This document shows, piece after piece, positions 9,487 through 17,517 of a stretch of DNA of 64,000 nt. This stretch comes from PFJX01 sp044227325. Lineage in GTDB: Bacteria > Pseudomonadota > Gammaproteobacteria > Burkholderiales > Thiobacillaceae. The position numbers and the translations under genes are program-made. Each line of letters starts with the position of its first letter. Position 1 is the stretch's first letter. Location: NCBI GenBank assembly GCA_044227325.1, contig JBGAFI010000006.1, forward strand, positions 62,001 to 126,000, in the 5' to 3' direction. Under the pieces are notes generated by a model. That model worked only from the letters and a program-made list of their open reading frames with translations, was not told where the DNA came from and searched no databases.

Positions 9487-10424
9487 CCCGCTTCCGCGTC
9501 GATCACGTCAACAGCTACCACTACGGCCATCAGATCGGCCTCAATTATGGCGAGGCCCGTCTGCTGCCCCGGGATGCCGAAGGCCAGAAGGTGCTGGAGC
9601 GCGCCCTGGCGCTCACGCCCCAGGTGGACGATTACCGGGAACGGGACGATCCCTACGGCAACCGGGTGGCCTGGTTCACGCTGCGCAAGCCGCACCAGGA
9701 TCTGGTGGTCGGCGCGACCAGCGTGCTCGAGCGCGAGGTGAAGCCCATGCCGGCGGATTCCCCGGCCTGGGAGGAAGTCGTGGAACACCTGACCCTGCCG
9801 CTCGTGGGAGAGGAGGCGCGGATTCCCGACTGTGTGGGCGCCCGGGAATTCCGCCTGTTCTCGCCCTACATTCCCCTGGAGAGCGGCGCCATCGACTATG
9901 CCCGCGCCAGCTTCCCGCCCGGGCGGCCGCTGCTGGAGGCGGTGGCGGACCTGACCGCGCGCATCCATGCCGAATTCAGCTATCGGCCCGCGGCCACGCA
10001 AATCGATACTCCCCTGTCCGAAGTCCTGGCCGAGCGCCACGGCGTCTGCCAGGACTTCGCCCATCTGGCCCTGGCCGGCTTGCGCGGGTTGGGCCTGGCC
10101 GCCCGCTACGTCAGCGGCTATCTGGAAACGACGCCGCCGGAGGGGGTGGCGCGTCAGGTCGGCGCGGATGCCTCCCATGCCTGGATCGGCGTCTATCTGC
10201 CTCATCTGGGCTGGTTCGATTTCGATCCCACCAACGGCGTGCCCACGGCCGACGGGCATCTCACCCTGGCCTGGGGCCGGGATTACGGCGACGTCGCCCC
10301 CCTCAAGGGCGTCATCTACGGTGGCGGCACCCACAGCCTGACGGTGGGCGTGACGGTGAGCCGCATCGCGAACGGGGACGACAGGGTGGCGGGCGGCGAG
10401 GTGGCTGGCATTGTCCGGGCGTGA
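9483..10424 (+). CDS. Transglutaminase-like cysteine protease family protein
   Basis: 313 residues. A bacterial transglutaminase-like N domain (about 1-80) precedes the core, with the complete triad Cys189 (HGVCQDFAH), His232 (SHAWIGV) and Asp248 (FDFDPTNG). It is the short partner usually found with the ATP-grasp/alpha-E proteins and is predicted to be a peptidase or amide-transfer enzyme in the same undefined pathway. ATGA overlap with the preceding gene shows translational coupling. The next gene begins inside its last codons. Confidence 0.93.
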   Translation: MTRFRVDHVNSYHYGHQIGLNYGEARLLPRDAEGQKVLERALALTPQVDDYRERDDPYGNRVAWFTLRKPHQDLVVGATSVLEREVKPMPADSPAWEEVVEHLTLPLVGEEARIPDCVGAREFRLFSPYIPLESGAIDYARASFPPGRPLLEAVADLTARIHAEFSYRPAATQIDTPLSEVLAERHGVCQDFAHLALAGLRGLGLAARYVSGYLETTPPEGVARQVGADASHAWIGVYLPHLGWFDFDPTNGVPTADGHLTLAWGRDYGDVAPLKGVIYGGGTHSLTVGVTVSRIANGDDRVAGGEVAGIVRA

Positions 10425-11151
10425 TCCCTGCCCGCTCTGCCTGGTCAAGGCCGGCGGCACCTATCCCGAGGAAGTCGGCCGGTTTGGGGATTTCGAGGAT
10501 TGGGTGATCGCGGGTCTGGATTTGCCGCGCGGCGCCGTGCGCGTGCTGGACGCCGGAAGCGACGACAGCCTGCCCGAGCCCGGGGAATGCGCCGGTGTGG
10601 TGGTGACCGGCTCCCATGCCATGGTGACCGACCGGCTGCCTTGGATGGAACGTCTGGCCGAGTGGCTGCGGCGGCTGGTGGCGGACGGCGTGCCGTTTCT
10701 GGGGATCTGTTTCGGCCATCAATTGCTGGCCCAGTCCCTGGGCGGCCGGGTGGATTTCCATCCGCGCGGCCGCGAGATCGGTACCGTGCCCATCGAACTG
10801 ACGCCAGCCGCGGCCGACGACCCCCTGTTCTCCGCGCTGCCGCCCCGTTTCCCGGCCCACGCGGTGCATGCCCAGAGCGTGCGGGAACTGCCGCCCGGGG
10901 CCGTCCTCCTGGCGGGCAACGACTTCGAGGCCACCCATGCGTTCCGGGTCGGCGCCCGCGCCTGGGGCATCCAGTTCCATCCGGAGTTCAATCCGGAACG
11001 CATGGGCATGTACATCGACCATCTCGCCCACGACGCGCGCTGCGCAGGCTGCGATATCGAAGCGATCCGCGCCGGGGTGGCGGCGACCCCGGCATCCGCC
11101 GGACTGCTGCACCGCTTCGCCAGCCTGGCGCGCGCCGGAAACAGCCCCTAG
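10411..11151 (+). CDS. Class I glutamine amidotransferase domain protein
   Basis: 246 residues from TTG 10411; the upstream GAGGTGG is well placed and no ATG precedes the conserved KAGGTYP strand. Class I amidotransferase triad: Cys100 (LGICFGHQ), His190 and Glu192 (QFHPEF). Such domains release ammonia from glutamine, and stand-alone members may instead hydrolyse gamma-glutamyl bonds. Its start lies within the transglutaminase gene, so it belongs to the same operon. A role in supplying ammonia to, or hydrolysing, the ATP-grasp product is inference. No synthetase domain is attached. Confidence 0.88.
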   Translation: MSGRDPCPLCLVKAGGTYPEEVGRFGDFEDWVIAGLDLPRGAVRVLDAGSDDSLPEPGECAGVVVTGSHAMVTDRLPWMERLAEWLRRLVADGVPFLGICFGHQLLAQSLGGRVDFHPRGREIGTVPIELTPAAADDPLFSALPPRFPAHAVHAQSVRELPPGAVLLAGNDFEATHAFRVGARAWGIQFHPEFNPERMGMYIDHLAHDARCAGCDIEAIRAGVAATPASAGLLHRFASLARAGNSP

Positions 11152-11191
11152 ACTGGAACTTGCGGGCAGCCGCCCGAACCGGAAGGGTGCC

Positions 11192-11401
11192 ATGCCGCGG
11201 AATCTCTTTCTCGTCGCCATTGTTTTTCTCGCCGGATGCGGGGCGGAAACCGCGGGCACCGCGGCGGTCGGCGCCGCGGCTCAGGCCGACGCGGCGCGCC
11301 AGGCCGGAGAACTCAAGGCCGATATCCAGTCCCGGCTGGATGCGGCCGCCGAACTGGAAAAGCAGCGGCTGGAGCGGGCCGAGGCGGGCAGCCGGCCTTG
11401 A
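11192..11401 (+). CDS. Small predicted lipoprotein
   Basis: 69 residues. A short positively charged start, a hydrophobic stretch and a lipobox (FLAGC, Cys at about 16) predict lipidation. The mature part is Ala/Glu/Arg-rich and probably one coiled helix. It lies 40 bases after the amidotransferase gene and 12 bases before the TudS-like gene, so it is probably co-transcribed. GGAAGGG precedes the ATG. Function unknown. Confidence 0.75.
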   Translation: MPRNLFLVAIVFLAGCGAETAGTAAVGAAAQADAARQAGELKADIQSRLDAAAELEKQRLERAEAGSRP

Positions 11402-11413
11402 TGAGACGCTGAA

Positions 11414-12031
11414 GTGTCCCCCTCGCTCCCGTTCGTCTCCGTCCTGCTCTCCCATTTCCGGCCCGCCGCGCGGGATGCCCGGGGCAAGCGCTTCGTCGCC
11501 GTGATCGAATGCATCCTCAACCAGAACGCCCGCGACCAGGGCGCGGCGAACTCTCCCGCCGTCAATGCCGCCGTCTTGGCGCTGTGCGCGCGCCACGGCG
11601 TCGGCCTGTTGCAGATGCCTTGCCCGGAAATACGGGCTCTGGGCCCCAAGCGGGAACGTCCCGCCGGCACCGGTATCCGGGAATGTCTGGACACGCCGTC
11701 CGGGCGGCAGTGTTGCCGGGACATCGGCGACGAGGTGGTCGCCCGGGTGCGCGGTTACCTGGACCAGGGGGTCGAACTGCTGGCCATTCTGGGCGGCAAC
11801 CCGGAAAGCCCCGGCTGCGCGGTGCATCTTTCCGCGCCTGGCGAAGATCGCCTCGAGGCCGATTCCGGCATCCTGATGCAGGCGCTTGCGGAAGCCTTGG
11901 CGGCGGCCTCGATCCATGTGCCGTTCCAGGGAATGCGGGATTGCCGCGCCGAATTTCTGGAGGAGGATCTGCGTTGGCTCGAAGGCTTGTTTCGGCGGAC
12001 AGGCCAGGCGCGGCGGCCGGGAAATAGTTGA
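11414..12031 (+). CDS. TudS-related putative desulfidase (DUF523-like)
   Basis: 205 residues from GTG 11414. Cys33 (ECILNQNAR), Cys70 (QMPCPE) and Cys135 (ESPGC) match the three conserved cysteines that hold the [4Fe-4S] cluster in the TudS/DUF523 thiouracil-desulfidase family; CILNQN resembles the subgroup called CD3072-like. Additional cysteines are at 91, 100 and 101. The family removes sulfur from thiolated compounds; the substrate here is unknown. It follows the lipoprotein gene closely and may end the operon that starts at 3584. Confidence 0.78.
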   Translation: MSPSLPFVSVLLSHFRPAARDARGKRFVAVIECILNQNARDQGAANSPAVNAAVLALCARHGVGLLQMPCPEIRALGPKRERPAGTGIRECLDTPSGRQCCRDIGDEVVARVRGYLDQGVELLAILGGNPESPGCAVHLSAPGEDRLEADSGILMQALAEALAAASIHVPFQGMRDCRAEFLEEDLRWLEGLFRRTGQARRPGNS

Positions 12032-12049
12032 TCGCCGGAGTGCGGTTAC

Positions 12050-12063
12050 ATGATTTGGATCAA
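12050..12063. promoter_or_regulatory. FNR/Anr-type box
   Basis: ATGAT-TTGG-ATCAA matches the FNR consensus TTGAT-N4-ATCAA at nine of ten positions. CACAAT at 12104-12109 could be the -10 element, placing the box near -60 as in class I FNR promoters. It lies about 175 bases before the small gene at 12236. Assignment is by motif only. Confidence 0.5.
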
Positions 12064-12235
12064 GCAAATCATTGGGAAATTGTTTGAAGCCGTTGAATTC
12101 AGGCACAATCGCGCCCCTTTCTGGGTAATGGTAAACAACTACCAGGACAGTCATGAAGCTGTCATGGATACCCGATAGAGTTCCCTCCCTGGCCACCCGG
12201 GGGATGGCTTAAATAATTAGACGGAAGGAGACTTT

Positions 12236-12496
12236 GTGGACATGCGTATCGTGGAGAAGCGCGCCCATCACCCGCGCGCTGAACGACGTATCAATCTTTT
12301 GCTGCGGGAACGCTTCGACGCGGCGGAAACTTTGCTCACCCCTTTGCTGGGGAATCCCAGTTCCCACAACGGCACGGCTTTCTACCGGGCCATGACCAAA
12401 CTGCACAACGCCTACCCGGACCTGAGCGCCAGCGAAATCGAAGCGCTGGTGGCCGCCGTGGTGCGTTCTTTCCAAAACCGCGCGACCGGGCGTTGA
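12236..12496 (+). CDS. Conserved small hypothetical protein
   Basis: 86 residues from GTG 12236; GGAAGGAG ends 6 bases upstream, which favours GTG over the in-frame ATG two codons later. The protein is soluble, with a basic N-terminus and two probable helices (NLLLRERFDAAETLL; SASEIEALVAAVVRSF). I do not recognise a family. An FNR-like box upstream suggests oxygen control. It precedes the glycogen phosphorylase gene by 170 bases and could share its transcript. Confidence 0.7.
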   Translation: MDMRIVEKRAHHPRAERRINLLLRERFDAAETLLTPLLGNPSSHNGTAFYRAMTKLHNAYPDLSASEIEALVAAVVRSFQNRATGR

Positions 12497-12665
12497 GCAC
12501 ACCCGTTTGAGCGGCCAGCCGGTCGCGAATCACGCGGACAAGCGTGACGGTGACGCGCCATCCTGGTGCGTTCGCGCCCAATTTGGGCGTTCTGTCCGGC
12601 TTGGCCAGCGCCCAGCCCCGTCTTGGCGCGGCCGGGAAGGGCGAAAAAGCGGGCATCTTTATTGC

Positions 12666-15206
12666 ATGGTCATGACATCCGACATGACCCGCGCCCCGCC
12701 CATGGACCTCTGCGAAATCCCCGACGAACGGACCAGCATGGACAAGGAATGGCTGAAACGCGCCTTCCTGGACAACCTGCTCTACGACCAGGGCAAGTTC
12801 CCCACCCTGGCCACCAAGAACGATTACTACATGGCCCTGGCCTACACGGTGCGCGACCGCATGCTGCAACGCTGGATCAGCACCGCGGAAACCTATACCC
12901 GCCTGGGTTCCCGCACCGTGGCCTACTTCTCCGCCGAGTTCCTGCTGGGCCCCCACCTGGGCAACAACCTGGTCAACCTGGGTATCGAGGAAACCGCGCG
13001 CCAAGCCGTGCGGGAAATGGGCCTCACGTATGAGGAACTGCTCGGCCAGGAAGAAGAGCCGGGCCTGGGCAACGGCGGCCTGGGCCGGCTCGCAGCCTGT
13101 TTCCTGGATTCCCTGGCGACCTTGGAAATCCCCGCGCTGGGTTACGGCATCCGCTACGAATTCGGCATCTTTGCCCAGGATATCGTCGACGGCCAGCAGG
13201 TGGAGTTGACCGACAAATGGCTGCGCTACGGCAATCCCTGGGAACTGCCCCGGCCGGAATGGGCGGTGGAGGTGAAACTGGGCGGCCATACCAATCGCTA
13301 TGTCGACGACAAGGGCCGCACCCGCCATCAATGGGTGCCGTCCTGGGTCGTCATCGGCACCCCCTACGACACGCCGATCCTGGGTTACCACAACAACACC
13401 GCCAACACCCTGCGTCTATGGCGCGCCGAGGCGCCGGAATCCTTCGACCTGTCCACCTTCAACCGGGGCGACTACTGGGGCGCGGTGAACAAGAAAGTGG
13501 TGTCGGAAAACATCACCAAGGTGCTGTACCCCAACGACGAGCAGATCCAGGGCAAGGAGCTGCGATTGCAACAGCAGTATTTCTTCGTCTCCTGCTCCCT
13601 CCAGGACATGTTGCGCATCATGGAGGTGCAGGACATCCCACTGGAAAAATTCCACGAGAAGTACGCGGTCCAGCTCAACGATACCCATCCGGCCGTGGCC
13701 ATCGCCGAGCTCATGCGCCTGTTGGTGGACGAGCGGGGCATGGAATGGGCCTTGGCCTGGGATATCACCCGCAAGACCTTCGCCTACACCAATCACACCC
13801 TGTTGCCGGAAGCGCTCGAGCAGTGGCCGGTGACCCTGTTCGCCCGCATCCTGCCGCGCCATCTGGAAATCATCTACGAGATCAACGCGCGCTATCTGGA
13901 CGACGTGCGCATCCGCTTCCTGGGCGACCACGAGCGGCTCGAGCGCCTGTCCCTGATCAACGAGCACGGCGAACGCTATGTGCGCATGGCCCATCTGGCC
14001 TGCGTCGGCAGCCACGCCATCAACGGCGTCGCCGCCCTGCATACCGAATTGCTCAAGGCCGACGTGCTCGCGGATTTCCACGCCATGTGGCCGGAGAAGT
14101 TCAGCAACAAGACCAATGGCGTCACGCCCCGGCGCTGGATGGTGCTTTCCAATCCGCGCCTGTCCGGGCTGATCAACAAGACCCTGGGCGAAGGCTGGAT
14201 CAAGAACCTGGACGAGCTGCGCGGCCTGGAGCCCTACGCCGAGGACAGCGCCTTCCGCGCCGAATGGCGTTACATCAAGCGCGCCGTCAAGGAGGACTTC
14301 GCCGGCTTCCTGCGCCGCCGCGTGGGCGTCAACGTGGACCCGCAAAGCCTGTTCGACGTGCAGGTGAAGCGCATCCACGAATACAAGCGCCAGCATCTCA
14401 ACGTGCTGCACATCATCGCCCTCTACCACCGCATCAAGAACGATCCGAACCTGGACCTGACACCGCGCGCCTTCATCTTCGGCGGCAAGGCCGCGCCCGG
14501 CTACCACATGGCCAAGCTCATGATCCGGCTGATCACAGCGGTCGGCGACGTGGTCAACAAGGATCCGGCGGTGCGCGACCGGCTCAAGGTGGTGTACCTG
14601 CCCAATTTCAACGTCACCAATGGCCAGCGCATCTATCCGGCCGCCGAGTTGTCCGAGCAGATTTCCACCGCCGGCAAGGAAGCCTCCGGCACCGGCAACA
14701 TGAAGTTCATGATGAACGGGGCGCTCACCATCGGCACCCTGGACGGCGCCAACGTGGAAATGCGCGAGGAGGCCGGCGCCGAGAATTTCTTCCTGTTCGG
14801 CCTCAGCACCGAGGAAGTGCAGGAACTGAAGAACGGCGGCTATCGGCCCATGGACTGTTACCACTCCAATCCGGAACTCAAGGCGGTCATCGACCTGATC
14901 CGGGAAGGCTGCTTCTCCCGGGGCGATCGGGAGGTGTTCAAGCCCCTGGTGGACAACCTGCTGTTCCACGACCCCTACATGCTGATGGCGGACTTCCGTT
15001 CCTACGTGGATTGCCAGTCCCGGGTCGGCCAAGCCTACCGGGACAAGGAACACTGGACGCGCATGTCCATCCTCAACGTGGCCCGCAGCGGCAAGTTTTC
15101 CTCCGACCGCACCATCCAGCAGTACTGCGATGAAATCTGGAAAGTGAAGCCGGTGAGGATTTCCATGCTCGGGCGCAAGGAATTCCTGGGCGGTCTGGGG
15201 CAATAG
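12666..15206 (+). CDS. glgP: Glycogen phosphorylase
   Basis: About 846 residues from ATG 12666; the frame is open further upstream but that sequence is not family-like, and ATG 12738 (MDKEW) is an alternative start. It matches alpha-glucan phosphorylases throughout, including GNGGLGRLAACFLDS, YHNNTANTLRLW, VQLNDTHPA, and the pyridoxal-phosphate region EASGTGNMKFMMNGALTIG whose Lys binds the cofactor. It releases glucose-1-phosphate from glycogen. No other glycogen genes are nearby. No clear terminator follows. Confidence 0.95.
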   Translation: MVMTSDMTRAPPMDLCEIPDERTSMDKEWLKRAFLDNLLYDQGKFPTLATKNDYYMALAYTVRDRMLQRWISTAETYTRLGSRTVAYFSAEFLLGPHLGNNLVNLGIEETARQAVREMGLTYEELLGQEEEPGLGNGGLGRLAACFLDSLATLEIPALGYGIRYEFGIFAQDIVDGQQVELTDKWLRYGNPWELPRPEWAVEVKLGGHTNRYVDDKGRTRHQWVPSWVVIGTPYDTPILGYHNNTANTLRLWRAEAPESFDLSTFNRGDYWGAVNKKVVSENITKVLYPNDEQIQGKELRLQQQYFFVSCSLQDMLRIMEVQDIPLEKFHEKYAVQLNDTHPAVAIAELMRLLVDERGMEWALAWDITRKTFAYTNHTLLPEALEQWPVTLFARILPRHLEIIYEINARYLDDVRIRFLGDHERLERLSLINEHGERYVRMAHLACVGSHAINGVAALHTELLKADVLADFHAMWPEKFSNKTNGVTPRRWMVLSNPRLSGLINKTLGEGWIKNLDELRGLEPYAEDSAFRAEWRYIKRAVKEDFAGFLRRRVGVNVDPQSLFDVQVKRIHEYKRQHLNVLHIIALYHRIKNDPNLDLTPRAFIFGGKAAPGYHMAKLMIRLITAVGDVVNKDPAVRDRLKVVYLPNFNVTNGQRIYPAAELSEQISTAGKEASGTGNMKFMMNGALTIGTLDGANVEMREEAGAENFFLFGLSTEEVQELKNGGYRPMDCYHSNPELKAVIDLIREGCFSRGDREVFKPLVDNLLFHDPYMLMADFRSYVDCQSRVGQAYRDKEHWTRMSILNVARSGKFSSDRTIQQYCDEIWKVKPVRISMLGRKEFLGGLGQ

Positions 15207-15244
15207 GCGTCAGGCATTGGCGTCGGGCATTGGCGCCAGGCATT
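15206..15244. repeat. Three 13-bp tandem repeats
   Basis: Three consecutive 13-base units (GGCGTCAGGCATT, GGCGTCGGGCATT, GGCGCCAGGCATT), beginning on the last base of the glgP stop codon. Confidence 0.85.
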
Positions 15245-15646
15245 ACCCGCGCTGATCCGTTGCGCATGCTCCGTCCGGCGACGCCGCGTCGGCGGCAAGC
15301 GGGGGCGTTATGGCATCAACCCCGCCGAGCCCATTGAATTTTTTTGTCCGCCTGCGTGTTTTCCCCAGGGGAGAACTTTAGATATGCGGGCGCCGCGGCG
15401 GCCATCCGCCATCCCCATATCCAGCCTGTTCGTGGATGGCACTGCGCCAGGCCTTGGCTGGCGCCGACATGGCGGAATGCGGGCGGCGGGCGCGCGCCGT
15501 TCCGCCAACAATCCGGACGCGACTCTCCCAAAAAAATTTTATTTGCAAAGAAATAACTCTGATTAGTGAGGGGGTGGGGGGGGTGCTATTCTCGCGGCCC
15601 ATTCGGCTTATCAGCCTATTCTAATCAACACGTCCTAGGAGCCCCC
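15245..15646. other. Long leader/promoter region before sat
   Basis: About 400 bases without a credible gene. An A/T-rich stretch (15530-15560) and a G-rich run (15568-15585) precede the sat ribosome-binding site (TAGGAG). The promoter of the sat-apr operon is expected here, but I cannot place -10/-35 boxes with confidence. Confidence 0.5.
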
Positions 15647-16864
15647 ATGTCCCGTCTCGTGAAACCCCACGGCGGTGGTGAACTGAAGCCTCTGCTGCTT
15701 GAAGGCGCCGCCCGCGAAGCCGAACTGGCCCGTGCCCAGTCCCTGCCCAAGATCAAGATGTCCTCCCGCGAGACCGGCGACCTGATCATGATGGGCATCG
15801 GCGGCTTCACACCCCTGGAAGGTTTCATGACCCACGCCGACTGGGCTGGCGTCTGCGACGGTTTCCGCATGGCCAACGGCCTGTTCTGGCCCATTCCCGT
15901 CACCCTGTCCACCGACACCCAGACCGCCGAGACCCTCAGTCTGGGCCAGGACGTCGCCCTGGTGGACGGCGAGAGCGGCGCGGTCATGGGCACCATGAAG
16001 GTGACCGAGATCTACGGCATCGACAAGGGCCACGAGTGCATGCAGGTCTACAAGACCACCGACATCGCCCACCCCGGCGTCAAGATGGTCATGGACCAGG
16101 GCCCCATCAATCTGGCCGGCCCGGTCAAGGTGCTGTCCACCGGCACCTTCAAGGAAGAGTACGGCGACCAGTTCATGACCCCCGCCGAGACCCGCGCCGC
16201 CTTCGAGAAGGCCGGCTGGTCCAAGGTTGCCGCGTTCCAGACCCGCAACCCCATGCACCGCTCCCACGAGTACCTGGCCAAGATCGCCATCGAGACCATG
16301 GACGGCGTGCTGATCCATTCCCTGCTGGGCGCCCTGAAGCCGGGCGACATCCCCGCCGAGGTGCGTTCCGAGGCCATCAGCACCCTGGTGGACAACTACT
16401 TCGCCCCCAACACCGTGATCCAGGCCGGCTACCCGCTGGACATGCGTTACGCCGGTCCCCGCGAAGCGCTGCTGCACGCCCTTTTCCGCCAGAACTACGG
16501 CTGCTCCCACCTGATCGTCGGCCGCGACCACGCCGGCGTGGGCGACTACTACGGCCCCTTCGACGCCCAGAAGATCTTCGACGAGATTCCCAAGGGCTCG
16601 CTGGAAACCGTCAACATGAACATCGACTGGACCTTCTGGTGCAAGAAGTGCGGTGGCATGGCCTCCCAGCGCACCTGCCCGCACACCAAGGACGACCGCA
16701 TCCTGCTGTCCGGCACCAAGGTGCGCGCCATGCTGTCCGAAGGCCAGGACCTGCCGGTCGAATTCAGCCGTCCGGAAGTCGCCAAGGTGCTGCAAAAGTA
16801 TTACGCCAGCCTGACCGCCGAACAGAACGTCAAGGTGGAACTCAAGGGCCACTCGGCCGCTTGA
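15647..16864 (+). CDS. sat: Dissimilatory-type ATP sulfurylase (sulfate adenylyltransferase)
   Basis: 405 residues from ATG 15647, with AGGAG 8 bases upstream. The PUA-like N-domain is followed by the catalytic domain with QTRNPMHRSHEYL (HxxH nucleotide site, about residues 196-208) and GRDHAGVG. A CxxC...C cluster (FWCKKCGG, RTCPH) near the C-terminus is typical of the homo-oligomeric Sat of sulfur-oxidising and sulfate-reducing prokaryotes. In an oxidiser it runs in reverse, converting APS and pyrophosphate to sulfate and ATP. It lies directly upstream of aprBA (160-base gap), which fits a sulfite-oxidation operon. Confidence 0.96.
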   Translation: MSRLVKPHGGGELKPLLLEGAAREAELARAQSLPKIKMSSRETGDLIMMGIGGFTPLEGFMTHADWAGVCDGFRMANGLFWPIPVTLSTDTQTAETLSLGQDVALVDGESGAVMGTMKVTEIYGIDKGHECMQVYKTTDIAHPGVKMVMDQGPINLAGPVKVLSTGTFKEEYGDQFMTPAETRAAFEKAGWSKVAAFQTRNPMHRSHEYLAKIAIETMDGVLIHSLLGALKPGDIPAEVRSEAISTLVDNYFAPNTVIQAGYPLDMRYAGPREALLHALFRQNYGCSHLIVGRDHAGVGDYYGPFDAQKIFDEIPKGSLETVNMNIDWTFWCKKCGGMASQRTCPHTKDDRILLSGTKVRAMLSEGQDLPVEFSRPEVAKVLQKYYASLTAEQNVKVELKGHSAA

Positions 16865-17024
16865 CGCATCCGGGTCGGGCCACCGCCCGACCTCAACGAA
16901 TTTGGGATTTCGAGCCCGCCGGAAGCGGATTCGCGATACGCCCCCCGGCCAAGGTGGGGCTCGGAATGACTGAATGGGCCGCGTGGTGAGCACGCGGGTT
17001 GTTAGCTAACAAGGAGTGATATCA

Positions 17025-17498
17025 ATGCCTACGTTCGTCCGTACCGACAAGTGCGACGGCTGCAAGGGTCAGGACAAGACCGCTTGCATGTACATCTGCC
17101 CGCACGACCTGATGAAGCTGGACCGTGATGGTTCCGATACCGGCCACGCCATGCGCGCCTTCAACCAGGAACCCGAGCAGTGCTGGGAGTGCTATTCCTG
17201 CGTGAAGATCTGCCCGCAGCAGGCCATCGAGTGCCGCCACTATGCCGACGTCGTGCCCCTGGGCGGCTCCGTGCAGCCCCTGCGCGGTTCCGACTCCATC
17301 ATGTGGACCATCAAGTTCCGCAATGGCGTGCTGAAGCGCTTCAAGTTCCCGATCCGCACCACCCCGGAAGGTTCCATCGATCCGTTCGGCGGCAAGCCCA
17401 TGCCCAAGCTGGCCGACATCGAGGCTGTCGGTTCCTTCACCCGTGACGTCACGGGCGGCTACCGCTCCGGCAACCCCGCCGAACTGATCCGCAAGTAA
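17025..17498 (+). CDS. aprB: Adenylylsulfate reductase beta subunit
   Basis: 157 residues from ATG 17025 (AAGGAG upstream). Eight cysteines in two ferredoxin-like sets (CDGCKGQDKTACMYICP and CWECYSCVKICP) bind two [4Fe-4S] clusters. The C-terminal tail (IRTTPEGSIDPFGG) wraps around AprA in known structures. It passes electrons between the AprA flavin and a membrane partner. aprA starts 19 bases later. Confidence 0.96.
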   Translation: MPTFVRTDKCDGCKGQDKTACMYICPHDLMKLDRDGSDTGHAMRAFNQEPEQCWECYSCVKICPQQAIECRHYADVVPLGGSVQPLRGSDSIMWTIKFRNGVLKRFKFPIRTTPEGSIDPFGGKPMPKLADIEAVGSFTRDVTGGYRSGNPAELIRK

Positions 17499-17517
17499 TC
17501 GAGAAGAGGTAAGAGAA

